The notes beneath the pieces are model-generated. The model searched no databases. It saw nothing but the letters and a program-made list of their open reading frames with translations, and was not told the DNA's origin. From NCBI GenBank assembly GCA_037576215.1, contig JBANDB010000021.1, positions 310,001-374,000 on the forward strand: a stretch of 64,000 bases of DNA. The letters are read 5' to 3'. Positions 22,661-34,732 of this stretch are shown here, piece after piece. The translations under genes were made by a program, and so were the position numbers. This stretch comes from Armillaria gallica. Taxonomy: Eukaryota > Basidiomycota > Agaricomycetes > Agaricales > Physalacriaceae. Positions within the stretch are counted from its first letter, which is position 1. The number at the start of each line of letters is the position of its first letter.

Positions 22661-25600
22661 CAGGTGATGTGTCTAACTTGTGGCAAATAGACCTGTAAGA
22701 AGACAGCAAAGCAGATGGCATTTCTCCATCATAATGCACAGCCACCTCTTTCTCCCAATCTGGTGCTTGGCTCCTTCAGCATTTCTACAAATTGTAAATC
22801 TGGGAAATTTTTTTTTTGGACCTTGCAAAAGTTAAAATTTATGCGTTTTGAGAGCTCTCACATATTTAACTGTGAACCAGGTAATATGCATGTCACAGTA
22901 ATCACATCTCCTGATGTCATCTCACTTAGTCATCCTAACTCTTACTCATGTTGTTTTGTCATAGGCACCAGCACAATTTTAACTGTATGGGTCACCTATT
23001 GCATTGTTCTACTCATTGTTTGAACTCATAAAATATAATAGTGACAGGAAAAATAATATATTTTGGGATGCTACCTTGACCCTGCCAATCTGCCATCTGA
23101 AGTAGTTGGATGTGAGTCCAAGAGCATGGATGTAGTGACTCATGTGAACATATCATTTCCAATTTGGTAGCACAAATCTTAAAATCTGCATGAAACTTGG
23201 GACTTTCATAGTTGAGAGTAATATTCTGTTTAAATAAGACATGTATATCATTTTGTTCTATCATTCTGTGCACTGTAGTATTTAAATATAGCTTGACAAT
23301 GAGATTAACGGTATTTTGATGGTTTTTGGAGTTTGCCGGGTGTACTGAACTGAGTGGCAGCATGCAATATTCCGGTGACTATGAAGGCTTGCTGGCTCTC
23401 GAAATTTATGAATATACCTATAGTTCATGTAAAAATACATGTAAATTTATGTATGAGCCTGGAAACTAACTCAAAGGATAGAAAAATGTGAATAATTACA
23501 TCACTCAGAGATCAATCTGACATTTCACACTTTTGTGATATGAGACACAGCCAAATCACAGTATATTGTGAATGAGGATGGGCTTTGTATCAATATATAG
23601 ATGGTGCAAATGTTCTAGCGGGTCCCCACTCAAAGAAATTACTGAGTATAAGCATCAAGTACAAGAAATGCATGCAAACAATACATGCTTTCAGTCTTAC
23701 CAACACTCAAAGCAATAAAGTGGATGGCAATATTTATATTGTCAGATCAACATGGATCGAACACCCTTAGCAGACAGCATATTGTATATTCTTGTAGTAG
23801 CAATCAAAGTTTGGTTAATTCTGGTGCTCTAGCAGTGTTTGTAGAATTTTTATTGTACTAAATGACACAAAATGCCTGAAAAGTACCATAAAACATGTAA
23901 TATTGTCAATTTCAGAGATGAAGATATATTATAAAGTAGATAAATGTATTCCAGGTACTCTAAATGTACTATGCTGATTGTATATGGGGACTTGGAGTGC
24001 CAGCTTCGAGCAGAAGATGTATCCCAAGCATTCGTTCTGCTCACTCGATCACCCCAGACTGTAAATCTGCACAGTGATCAAGTGGCTGTGCAGCATCTTT
24101 TTCTTCTTTTTATCACCACTTCATCCTCTCCCTACCCCCTCATTGTATATAAGACATCCTATTTACGCTTACAAATGGTATGTTTCATTTAGGTTATTAC
24201 TTTTTACTTCATTTTAGGTCTTTTTAGTGCATCCAGTGGCCCCAAGAGCTCCAGATTGCATGTATCCTCCCCCCACTGTCTGCATAAGCCCTCAGTGGAG
24301 GCAGCACTGCAATTTATCCATCCACCTTGACACTGACCATACAAGTAAGATGCATGGGAATGACTACCAATGCAGACATCTGCCACAGCCACAAATTTCA
24401 CCCCCATCCCCATTCCAACTGGTCCACCACTCTCCATAGTGACATTGGTACCAATCGCTGCTGCACACAACATCCGCACACCACAAGAGTGTGTATTACA
24501 CCCAGAGATTCAACATCGCCCACCATCTCAGTGCAGGAGGAGGTACAGATGGTGGAATTAGCCAAGATGACAACATCCAACAAGGCGATGGCGATGGTGA
24601 CAATAATGGTAGTCATACTCTGATGCAGGGCCATGGGATCATCCAGGAGAGGGATGCTGGGGAAGGATGGCATGGAGTGATAGCGTCAATGGGCCAGAGA
24701 TGTCAAGGAGGAGGGCAGGACAATGTGCAGGACACCAACAGAGCACAACAATGACAGTGGTCACACTCTTTTGGGCATCAATATAGGAGTTGAGAGTGCA
24801 ACAAATGTATTTAGCATCATTGCTTTATAATGATTTGTCTGCCCACCTGAGCATGAACATTGGTCTCCTCTGCACCATACAGCCACCCCAGCCACTTCAG
24901 ACACAGGCATCCCCCACTCTTTGGGTGGGGGAACATGAATATGCCATGCACCAGGACCCCCCACCCTTCATTCATTGTGCATTGGCACCTCAGCCCCATT
25001 CCTAGGCTCCATCCCCAATATCCCCCTAGCTCAGTTTTCATGACAATGACCTCACCACTCCCATTTTTGACATCAGAGAATCCAATGGTGGAGTCTGTTT
25101 TCCCCTCAAATCTCATCATCGCTGTCAACAGTGTCTCAGCCCTTTCCCATCTGTTTTCCTGTTGTGCCATGACCCCATATGATCCTGCAACTTTGATGCA
25201 TAGGTTTCAATGACCCATCATACAGTGCCCACTGCAGATTTGCATGCCTATTGTGCCCACTGCACAATTTTTTTTGAATTTGTATCTACTTACAGTACTG
25301 TAATATAATAACCTACCTGCTTGAGATTGTAAAGACTAAGTGGTGTAGCAGGTTTATTGTGTGCCTCATCTCTGTATGCTTTATTCATTAAAAGTTCTAA
25401 TCCTAGTTCTTGAACTATTTTAGAGGGGGCTTCACTATTTATTTATCAGAAATTTATAGTTATCTAAATTTTTTTCCATGCATCCAACTAGTGTTGCATG
25501 CTGTAGGTCAGGATTGAGTCAGGAATAGATTTTAAAATATATTTTTGGTTCAGACATTATTTTTGACCATCTCAGCATTGAGTAGGAGGGTGTGAAATTA

Positions 25601-26618
25601 AGCTCAATGCCACTCTAGGTATTGAGCTGACCTTTTGGGCTATGGCTGTGTTTGAGATCACTTATAAAGCCAGCATTGTCAAATCACTGCTGGGGCATGT
25701 CAGTGTTTATGCCTGAAAGATGGCAGGTAAACACTGGCATGTATTTATGTAGATTTTTTTGGGTGTAAAAACTGTATTATAAAAATCTGGTGAAATACCA
25801 TCTGTTTCCTTTTTAATCTTTGTCTCAGTGTTTTAGCATATATTCTTGCTATGAAATATTTAAATAAGTGCATGATGTCATTTGCACCATGTTTTATTGC
25901 CTGTAAATAATATCAGGTGTTTCTATCCTTTATTTCCAATTGTGTTATTGTTCCAAAAATACCTGAGCAAACATGCTGTGTATTATAGCATGTGTTTCTT
26001 GTGATGTTTATATGAGGAAACATGCATAAAACAAAAGAAAGACCAAGCGTTTCCTGCCATAAACACCATAAGAAACACATGCCATAACACACAGCATATT
26101 TGCTCAGGTATTTTTAGAACAATAACATGATTGGAAATACAGGGTAGAAACACCTGATATCATTTACAGGCAATAAAACATGGCACGAATGACATCATGC
26201 ACTTATTTAAATATTTCATAGCAAGAATATATGCTAAAACACTGAGACAAAGATTAGAAAGGAAACAGATGGTATTTCACTAGATTTTTATAGTACAGTT
26301 TTTACACCCAAAAAAATCTATATAAATACATGCAGATATTTACTTGCCATCTTTCAGGCATAAACACCAGCATACCCCAGCAGTGAATGGTGCAAGCTTT
26401 GCAGAATTCAAATGGTTTGTGTGGATAATATGCTTTTTTGCTATTTTTTGTGTACATATACTAGATATAATCATAAGTAAATGCCTTTTAGTAAATGCCT
26501 TTGAGTGCTGTCTGAATACTGAAATGGGCAAAAGTGTGGCTGTGTCTCATGACAACAAAATGCCAAATGGTTTTCTGTCTTGTTACAGTCATTTGGCATT
26601 GAACTGACAACATTGGGT
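22661..26618. mobile_element. hAT-like element, 3,958 bp, no recognisable transposase
   Basis: Flanked by an exact 8-bp duplication, GGTACAGT (22,653-22,660 and 26,619-26,626). The ends are imperfect inverted repeats (CAGGTGATGTGTCTAACTTG against ACCCAATGTTGTCAGTTCAA, then shared GGCAAAT or GCCAAAT). Length plus TSD (3,966) is divisible by 3, matching the unchanged frame of Gypsy A RT on both sides. The interior shows no transposase motif that I recognise; 24,204-25,210 is open on both strands but featureless. It contains a palindrome at 25,685-26,395. Confidence 0.72.
25685..26395. repeat. 711-bp palindrome inside the hAT-like element
   Basis: Starts CACTGCTGGGGCATG and ends with CATACCCCAGCAGTG. 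Two arms of about 340 bp face each other around a loop of roughly 27 bp near 26,025-26,050. The triplet AAT flanks both sides and could be a 3-bp target duplication, which would make this an independently inserted foldback MITE. No gene. Confidence 0.75.
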
Positions 26619-26626
26619 GGTACAGT

Positions 26627-28452
26627 GTCTGCTCATGCAGACACTTGAATATGGTGCAAAGGTGCAACTCGTGCTCCTCTATTGAGTCTGAAAATACAAA
26701 GATGTTGTCAATATAGATGTGCATAAACACTCCAATGACATCCTGAAAGATAAATGTCATTAGCCTTTGAAATATTGCAGGGGTGTTGCAATCCCCTTGC
26801 TGCATCACTGCGCTGGTAAACATTCCCCTAATCATGGTGAATGCTGTTTTCCAGATATTGTCAGGCATAATCCTAACCTGTTCATATGCATCCAACAAGT
26901 CTATCTTTGATCTATATTGTCCCCTGGCGATATCTTCCCATATTCTGTCTTGGTCAGGCATAGGTGTAACATCCTTTATGGTGTTTTCATTCCATTGTCT
27001 ACAGTCAATTACTGTGCAGAGGTGGCGATCCTTCTTTGGGAGGTACAACATAGGTGCTGCCTGGCTGGCTGCAGTTAGTTTCCACCACCCAGCTCGCGTG
27101 TACTTCTCCACTTTCTCGTTAAATTCTCCCTTCAATGAGTTTAGGCAGCAGGGCAGATAGTAGTGATATTACTTATCCCTGTTGATGAGAGGTATTTCGT
27201 GGTTCACATCATGGAATGGAGGCATCCTTTCTAGAACTCCCTGCAATAAGTCCTTGTATTCATCATGCCAATGTTGTCATAGCTTGGGTATATCATTTTT
27301 GCTGTATTTAGCCCTTTCCTTGCCGGGCCATGGTTTAGGTGGCCCATCACTCTTCTGGTTGTTCCAGTGTTCATTCTCTGTGCACATCTGATTCATCCTG
27401 GCCATAATTTCATTGGATCCAAACTCCAACCTGACCTGAATTTGTTGTTGTAGGGATTCTTGGCATTTCTTGTTTGGGTATCATGATCACATGAATTTGT
27501 AGGGCCTGAGCGATTCCCCATCCTCCTCAATACTATGCATGGGGAGGCCAATGCCTTGGATGTCACTCATCATCATGTTCCATTTAAGAGGTATTCTTGC
27601 ATCGCCTGGCCATGCCATATTCTTGAGTATAGTCATACAGTCCAAAAACTATCATTTGCATGGGGTATCTATCTTTGTCTCCAAGGTGTGATATTCATGG
27701 AAGTGCAAGTTATCTTCAGTGTCTGTGACCATGTCCTTGACCAGTACTTTTGAGGATGTTGGTTTGCAGTAGACTCCATATGTAGGTGCGTATATTCCCA
27801 CATGTATATTCTACATAGTGTCAGTGTTCTTATTGGGGCATATTTCACCCATGTCAGCAGCTGTGGTATTCCTCTCCTTGAGGATACTGTCACCCATGGT
27901 TCCATTCAGGTTCATACTGTCTTTTGTGGCGAGTCTAGCATTTGCCTCATCCTTGTCCTCCACATCCTCTATCGTGCAGCCATGCAGTCATTTTGCTGCC
28001 CCTTCTGGCTTATGAAGACAGTATCTCCTAGCAATTTTATCAGCCTCCTCGCCATCAATCAATCTACCTGTGACCAGGTGTCCATTCATGACTACCTGCT
28101 TCTTCTCAAAATTGAGGATAACCCAGTTCCTGTGCATGAACAGCATCCCTATAATGGCATCATACTTGTCAATATTCACCACATCAAAGTAGTCCATGCC
28201 AGTGAATCCCATTGTCTTTACCTTTGTTGTTGTACCGAAGTTGATCTTTGCACAACTGCCCACAGTACCCAACTGCAGGATGACCAGATTCTTCAGTCAA
28301 GAGATGAGCACCTTCACTATGTCTATGAATGCAGGGGACATAGCCATTGACATACTCCCACTGTCTCACAAGGTCACTGCATTGAGGCCATTAATGTTCA
28401 CTAGGGTCACTAGGTAATGCTTATTCTTGGGGACAGGATGATCACCAGGCTC
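26627..28452 (-). pseudogene. Gypsy A protease and reverse transcriptase N-terminal half
   Basis: Minus strand, one frame from the Gypsy B breakpoint leftward. The aspartic protease active-site motif TLxDSGS is at about 28,358-28,372, then YDAIIGMLFMHRNWVILNF. RT covers AAPMLYLPKKDRHLCTVIDCRQWN (about 27,060), KIDLLDAYEQVRI and GVFMHIYIDNIFVFSD (about 26,700). The catalytic YxDD box reads YIDN (GAC AAC). The sequence stops at the GGTACAGT duplication of the hAT-like element. The linker 27,140-27,980 keeps the same strand but has stops. Confidence 0.85.
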
Positions 28453-28490
28453 CTTGCTGTTATAATTTATTCATTTCTTTACCTAAGTGC

Positions 28491-28534
28491 ATCTTATCTT
28501 ATCTTATCTTCAGCGCTTACCTTATCTTATCTTT
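28491..28534 (-). promoter_or_regulatory. Cluster of five GATAAG motifs in the Gypsy B 5' LTR
   Basis: On the minus strand the block reads as two groups, two and three overlapping AGATAAG words, split by GTAAGCGCTGA. Tandem GATA-factor binding words in the U3 part of an LTR, about 150 bp upstream of a TATA box, suggest GATA-factor control; this is inference. The same block is conserved at 38,244-38,287. Confidence 0.5.
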
Positions 28535-28680
28535 AGATCCATGACTCTATGGAGCCTTCATAAATCTCCACATCGTCATACTCCACTGACATGTATTATT
28601 CTCGGCTACCGTGTACTTGGCTTATTCACTTTCTATCATGGTACCCTCATCTTAGTACTCATTACAGACCCTTACTTTAG

Positions 28681-28688
28681 TATATAAG
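28681..28688 (+). promoter_or_regulatory. TATA box of the Gypsy B 5' LTR
   Basis: TATATAAG, preceded by CTTACTTTAG and repeated identically at 38,434-38,441 in the 3' LTR. It would mark the U3/R boundary shortly downstream. Confidence 0.6.
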
Positions 28689-28914
28689 TAGCATACTCAA
28701 AGCTGTATATTCCTTAGCATTGAGCTAACATTTATTCATACCGAAACACATTCTTTCTTGCTAAGTGCTAATAGTCAAATCTTGATGGTCAATCATCATG
28801 GGACTCAATGGTGACTGTATGAATGCAATACAGCTGTTGCATTACCCTAGATTGAAAGTTCAGGTCTAACAATTAGCTCAAAGCTTTTTCTTATCCTCTT
28901 TCCCAGACGAACCC

Positions 28915-31159
28915 ATGGAGAACGACGATGCTCAGATTATAGCAATCTCACTAGGAATACCCAGCGCCACTCTCCTCTCCATCGCTCTCATTCTCGCATA
29001 CAGGTTTCATCACAGAATGCAACAAATAGAGAGACACCACATCACCCCCTCAGTCCTTACAGATAACTCCAATGGCATCCCGCTCGAATAGCAGCCACCC
29101 TGACTCTTCGCACCCATACCATGGTGACTGATCCCAATCCACGAGCTCACTGGGTCAGGAGTCGATGAGACGGAGGAGGGGATTCCTGAGTCGACTTCTC
29201 CCATCATTCCAGAGAGACAATCTCCTATCCCTCCCAGAAGGTGCATGCCTGACATCACCATCGCCACCATGCCTCCCTCTCCCAAGTATGTCCAGTACAT
29301 CCCTTGAACTCCCTCACCCAGCATGTACGCCCAATTCGCTGCCCATGTCAGGGGATTCGATGTGGGCCGTGACATTCGACCCATCGCTCCAGTCACCAAT
29401 TACAATGTCTGGGCTGACAGGAACCCTACTCCACCACCCGCAGCTGGTATCGCTTCTGAGGAGTTCTGGGATAACATTGATATCCCCTACAGCACCTACT
29501 TCCCATCCAATCACTCGCCTGACCACCGCACACCTCTCCCAAGTGGCTACGGAACCCTCACCATGTGGGACTACCCCGTACAGAACCAGGAGTACACACC
29601 CAAGCCTGTACGAGGAGCCGAGGAACCCGTCGCCGGCCCCTCAACCAGCCCCACAAGGAACAGTGGTTGGTGAAATGTCAGGTCCCCGGTCAGATCCCTG
29701 CACCACCTCCCTCGAGCAAGTGCTTGGGAGCAGCTCACCCAGCGACTCCGAGAGCAGCCACAGCCTGAGGAGCCAAGTGAGTTGACCACCATCGTCAGCA
29801 CGTGCCTGCACCATCCCCCTACCCCACGTACCACAATCAATGGGACCCCCTTCTTGCCCACCAAGTCAATGAGCGAGCACCCACCCTCGAACTCCAGTCA
29901 TGATGATGCTGACTGATGCCATCAACTTCTATAATGAAACAGACGATGACCCTTCAGTCCCCATTCCTGCTTTATTAAGGCAAGCAGGACTTGTTGACAT
30001 ATATAATTATTTTGCCTACGAATTACCCTTTTCCATGGCTTGGGGAAACTCCCAAGCTGGAAATGATTATTTTATGAAGAAACAGAGAGGTCTCCCAGCA
30101 GATGAGATCTTACAGTATGAGGCGGAGCAGAACGCTCACCTCTTATGGAATGAAATACACCCAGATGCTGTGGTCGAGGAATTCCCTGACTATGAAGAAG
30201 CTGCACAGGAGATCGAGATACAGGAACCCATGCTGGACAAACCCCCAGTACCACCTCCCCAAGCCCCAGTGACTACCTTCTCCTATGTCAGGAGATAGGA
30301 ACCACCAGGAACGAACACACATGGCTACCAACCCTTTGCTGGTGGCAGCCATGGAGCAGGCGGCGGTCAACACACACAACCACCGCAGCCTCCCACTGCA
30401 CCGGTATGAGTAATGCTCCCATGCTTCCCAGCCCCTCCCCTGCTCCCAGACCCACCAGTACCCTGGCAACTCATTGACGGGGCTGTCACCCCCTATGATG
30501 ACTTCAAGCCCAAAATCTTGAAAGAAGTCGATGACTTCAAAGGGGATTCTAATGACATTGCCCGTTTCTTCCTAAAGTGTGAACTACACTTTGACATGTT
30601 CAACCGACACTTCCACCACCACCCACACAAAGTCATCTTTTGTGTCTCTCAACTTGCAGAAGACGCTGAGAAATGGTGGCAGTTGGCTGCATAGATCATA
30701 GGAAAGATGCCAGAGGGGGAACAGCAGTATCCGACTTATGAAGACTTTAAGTCAGAGCTCAACAAGCAGTTCTGGAAGTATGCGCAGTGGGAGAAGCTTA
30801 GGCAGTCGGACCACAAGGATGGTGACAAGTTCTTCCAGCTCTTCGAAGAACTGGCCTACCATGCTGGGGTACGACAAAATGACCAAGTCATGCTCCACCA
30901 GATCAAAAAGGCCGCTTGCCAGTTGAGTAAAAATACTATATACTCGGCTGATGGAGAAGTGCCGACTGACTACGAAGGATGGAAGGCACAATTACTCTAG
31001 ATTGATTACAACTGGCACCTCAAATTGGCAGAAGGAACGACAGCCATGACACTGTCACGGCCACAGGCACAGAAGACAACCACACCCACTAGGGGTGGTC
31101 AAACAGCAGCTCCCATACCAACAATGACGACGGCTACAGGAACTACTTACAGAGGATGC
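28915..31159 (+). pseudogene. Gypsy B gag (matrix/capsid part, broken)
   Basis: The likely start is the ATG at 28,915, just after the LTR leader. The first 30 residues include a hydrophobic stretch (IAISLGIPSATLLSIALILA) unusual for gag. Frame 1 continues through stops to about 29,910, covering a proline-rich region. Coding then shifts to frame 2: INFYNETDDDPSVPIPALL at about 29,920 and the retrotransposon capsid domain (PYDDFKPKILKEVDDFKGD, FFLKCELHF, WWQLAA, then YPTYEDFKSELNKQFW) to 31,000. This is the only clear frameshift in the element. It is cut by family L at 31,160. Confidence 0.75.
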
Positions 31160-32887
31160 TGATGAGCCTTGACTTCCATGGCAACGGCAACACCCAAAAC
31201 TCAGAGGGAGCTTAGGCAATTAACGTAGCAACACAGCAATCAAGGCAATGTGTTTGCGAGTGGTTCGGTGCACCTCCGTGCGGTCAATTCCTCAATAACA
31301 CAAGATACACTGTGACTTTAAGTCAGCAAAGTAGTACTCTTGGTCAAGGAGTACTAATAGACGTTGGCTGTAAGCCAGGAAGGATCTCGATAAACGAGAT
31401 GGGACGGAATCTGGTATGACTTGAATACCAAGAAACTGTGAAAGAAACTGCGAAAATGGTCTAGAGACCACGAAAATGGATCTAGAAATCGTAGCAACAC
31501 GCTAGAAATCGTAGCAACGGTCTAGAAATCGTTGGGAGGGACTGTAAAACATGGGGAGGGACTAGAAAACGTTGCGATGCTCTAGTAATCGTGGGGGAGG
31601 ATGAGTAATTGTGTGGAAGGACTGGTAATCGTAGCAATGAGCTAGAAATCGTAGCAACATGCTAGAAATCGTTGCGATGCTCTAGAAATCGTGGCAATGG
31701 ACTAGAAGACGTCGAAATAGCCTAGTAAATGTGGCTTGGGGTGTACCTAATATTGTGAGTCGAAACAATAACAATAAACGTACAGAGACTGCAAGAAACT
31801 GGTAGAAATCGTAGCAACTGAGGTGCTGAGTGGGGTGTTGCAGCAATAGATGCATGGCAACTCCGAACAATGATAAAGACGAGGGTGATCCTATGGAGCT
31901 GAACTGGGCCTACACAGAGGCAATACTGAACTGGGTGATGAAAACGATGGCAATGTAGAAGGTGAAAGCGATGAAACAATCCTATGTGGTGAAAGTGAAG
32001 CGATGTTGTGGCATTAAAAGACAAAAGCAAGTTATTGATGCAAGATTTCGTGTATTGGTGCAACCAACAACATTTAAAGAGTAAAGCAAGCGGTGGGGAA
32101 TAACTTGGAGTAACCGTAGCTGACTGGTAATGCCGCAGCCTCATCAACTGGGTAAGAACTAGCTCTAAAAATGTGGTATCTACCTAGTTTTTATACTACA
32201 AGTACAATTTTATAAATAGAATATTCTTTGGAGCCTTAGTAAGGCTGTAAGTCCTTGGCTTTTGTAATAGCCATAGTAAACATATGGTATCTGTGGTTCT
32301 AAAGTAAGAGCAAGTCCTTGATGTTGCCGTGTATGGATGCGAACCATGTGGTTTTATTGAGCGATGAGCAGATCATAAGGTGCTGTTTAGCTGCGGATTA
32401 TTGAGCTGCAGTTGCTGTACTGAGGTGTATGCATGGGGCAACAATAATTCGAGGTCTTGGCACTGTAACAGCCTTAGTAAACATGGTCTGTAGTTGCCAT
32501 GGCTGTAATTATCGTAGCTGGAAGGATATACATGTTAATCACATCATTTCATTAAATGATTGATGGGTGCGTCAACTGGTGCTTCTGAGTGATGTAGCAA
32601 CCCCGTTTTAGGATGATTGTCGATCAAAGGTGCCTTGCCATGATGGGATACGGTAATTGTGATGCAAGGCAAGCTGGGAAGGATAATGGAGTGTGTGAGG
32701 AGTGGATGTCATGGTTTTAGGACTGGATCTGAATATTTGTGGCCTATACTGCGAAAATCCGTGGTATTATCATGTGTTGGCAGTATTATGGAGTGTGTGA
32801 GGGTTATAATGGCATCGTTTCGAAGGTATTGGGTGATAGATGGCTAAATCCGCGAATTCTGAGTGTACAGAGCCTGGAGGCTCATCA
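31160..32887 (+). mobile_element. Family L copy 1 (solo-LTR-like, 1,728 bp) in Gypsy B gag
   Basis: The ends are TGATGAGCCT and AGGCTCATCA. Related copies sit at 42,138-43,826 (reversed) and 60,744-62,063. No coding potential; it has LTR-like features such as TG...CA ends and a TTTATACTACAAGTA core (about 32,190). The flanking tetranucleotides ATGC and ACGT would be one ACGC target with two C-to-T changes. A 4-bp TSD also gives the frame change seen between capsid and zinc knuckle. It could be a solo LTR or a non-coding LTR-type element. Confidence 0.7.
31455..31740 (+). repeat. About fourteen tandem 20-bp repeats in L copy 1
   Basis: Degenerate unit CTAGAAATCGTAGCAACGGT, repeated head to tail roughly 14 times, with one further unit near 31,795. 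Copies 2 and 3 of family L show only one or two recognisable units at this place, so the array expanded in this copy or its lineage. Confidence 0.75.
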
Positions 32888-34246
32888 ACGTGGCGCGCCG
32901 ATGGATGTCAACGCAGCCAGGGCAGCATCAGTATGCTTCCAATGTGGCAACAAAGGCCACTTCAAGCGCGACTGCCCCAATGCGCCAAAAACCCAGGAAG
33001 AGGCATTATGATGCCTCAACACTTATTGGGATAGACACCCAACTACGGAAACACTCTCAATGGTAGAGGAGGTAAAAGAAACTGCCAAGTGAACAACAAT
33101 TCAATTCACTCAGCCAAGGACTTAGTTTCGGCTGGTATGCCTATCGCGCCTCATCAATGTACTTATATATCACCTGTAGTAACCACCGCACATTTGAATA
33201 TACCCGCAACTTCGCAATCAGACCAGAAACTAAGCAAGAATCAACCTAAGGATCCCGGAATGAGTGGCACAGTCGTCCAACTACTGGCTTGACATTCGAC
33301 GAGTAACCTATTGCAGGTGAAAGTGGATGGTAAGTCACCTACCATAGTGACACCCACCATAACGGCGTTGCACCAGTCGAGTGGCCTCTTTGAGGTGCAT
33401 GCAGTGACAAATGAGCGATCAGATGGGGCAGGGGCACAGGCATGCAAGCGACCCCCTGGCGAAACGGCTCTACAGAGTCCCTGCCTCGCAGGGAGTTACG
33501 AGGGAATAGCTTCAGCGAAACCTCCTCTGGTAAAAAAGATTACCGTATGGATACCAAAGTGTAAATCCCACGATGGGGCTTTGGTGAAGGCTGAGGATGA
33601 CAACATCAATGCCAAATCACAGGAGAAGGATACAGCGAGGGACTATTTGCCCTCGGTCCTGAAGACTAATTTAAAGGAGCTGACATGAGGCATAGAGATG
33701 CCAGGAATGCCAAAAGCAATGAGGGACCCTGTGGGCCTGGAGGGAACAGGAGGCACTGGTAAGACCGACTTGTTGGCACTCGACGCCCCCATTGCCATTG
33801 GTGACCCCTCCAGGAAACGCACCTCACATTCCACCCAGGGAGGTCAAGAGCGGATACGTTCCCCACATCCCAAGAAGACGTCAGCTCAGGACAACCAGAA
33901 AGCTGCAGGACAGGAAGTTGCTAGTCCCCAGGCGATAGAAAGGGGGCATAAAGTAACTATGTACGAAGTTCCTGACCCAGAAGACGACACCAGTTTCATG
34001 ATGAACAAGAACACTAAATTAACCCCTTTAGAAACTGCGGTGACCTCACCAATGGTAGTCGAGCCTGTATAGGTCGACGCAAAGGTTAAAGAGGCCCCAC
34101 AACTCTTGCACACTTATACAAGTGGAGAGACCTATAATGAATAGCTCAAACCATTCGGAGCAGAGTGGACTCTACGTGGAATAGTAGAAGCACATACGGA
34201 GTCAGAGGCCAAAGCAATCCTAAAGAACTGGATTCATAAAGCACGT
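32888..34246 (+). pseudogene. Gypsy B nucleocapsid zinc knuckle and gag-pol linker
   Basis: Resumes after the L insertion with RGAPMDVNAARAASV and a CCHC knuckle, CFQCGNKGHFKRDC (about 32,937-32,980), the RNA-packaging motif of gag. A long low-complexity linker to the protease follows, mostly in frame 2 (e.g. 33,311-33,688 and 33,698-34,072), with several stops. No domain recognised in the linker. Confidence 0.7.
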
Positions 34247-34732
34247 GTGGAGGAGGTCGTCGACTCAATGATCAAAGCAATGAGGGGGATGAAGCAAATC
34301 AATGTGCTCTGGTGGCTTGAAGAGTTACGGGAGCCAAAACGGTATATCAGCGCACTAAGCAGAAAAGGGAAGGACCTGGTTATCCCTGTCGAAATCGGAA
34401 CACCAGGATCCGGTCCCAAAATTGTCACAACTGTGTTGGTAGATAGTGGATGCACCAGTAGCGCTATCGACCAAAAGTTCATCAAACAATACAACATCCC
34501 GACTCAAGCGACGGTCGCACCAATCCCAGTCTATAATGCCAATGGAACCAAGAACCAAGGAGGATCAATCACCGAATACGCCGAGATCAGTCTCAAGATC
34601 GGAGATCATTCAGAACAAATAGATCTCGCTGTAATGGATCTCAGTGATAAACAGATCTTCCTCGGTCACGATTGGTTAGCCTGGCATAATCCGATCATCA
34701 ATTGGAAGACAGGAGGATTAACGTTTGCATGA
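34247..34732 (+). pseudogene. Gypsy B aspartic protease
   Basis: VIPVEIGTPGSG, then the active-site motif VLVDSGCTSSAID (about 34,432-34,470) and IFLGHDWLAWHNPIINW near the C-terminus, the usual retropepsin fold marks. It ends in TGA at 34,730; the same frame continues as CECHKNPF into RT, so the stop is an acquired nonsense (CGA to TGA fits). Confidence 0.85.

Larger units (their letters stand above)
28458..28871 (+). repeat. Gypsy B 5' LTR
   Basis: 414 bp, TGTTATAATTTATT to GGTCTAACA. Contains a TTATC-rich block (28,491-28,534) and a TATA box (28,681-28,688). Confidence 0.93.

Noticed and set aside
24204..25213. Overlapping open frames on both strands in the hAT-like element as transposase
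   Set aside because: No catalytic, BED or dimerisation motif; open on both strands because of low stop density.
31455..31740. CRISPR-like array
   Set aside because: Units are directly adjacent and degenerate with no spacers, in a eukaryotic LTR-like element.
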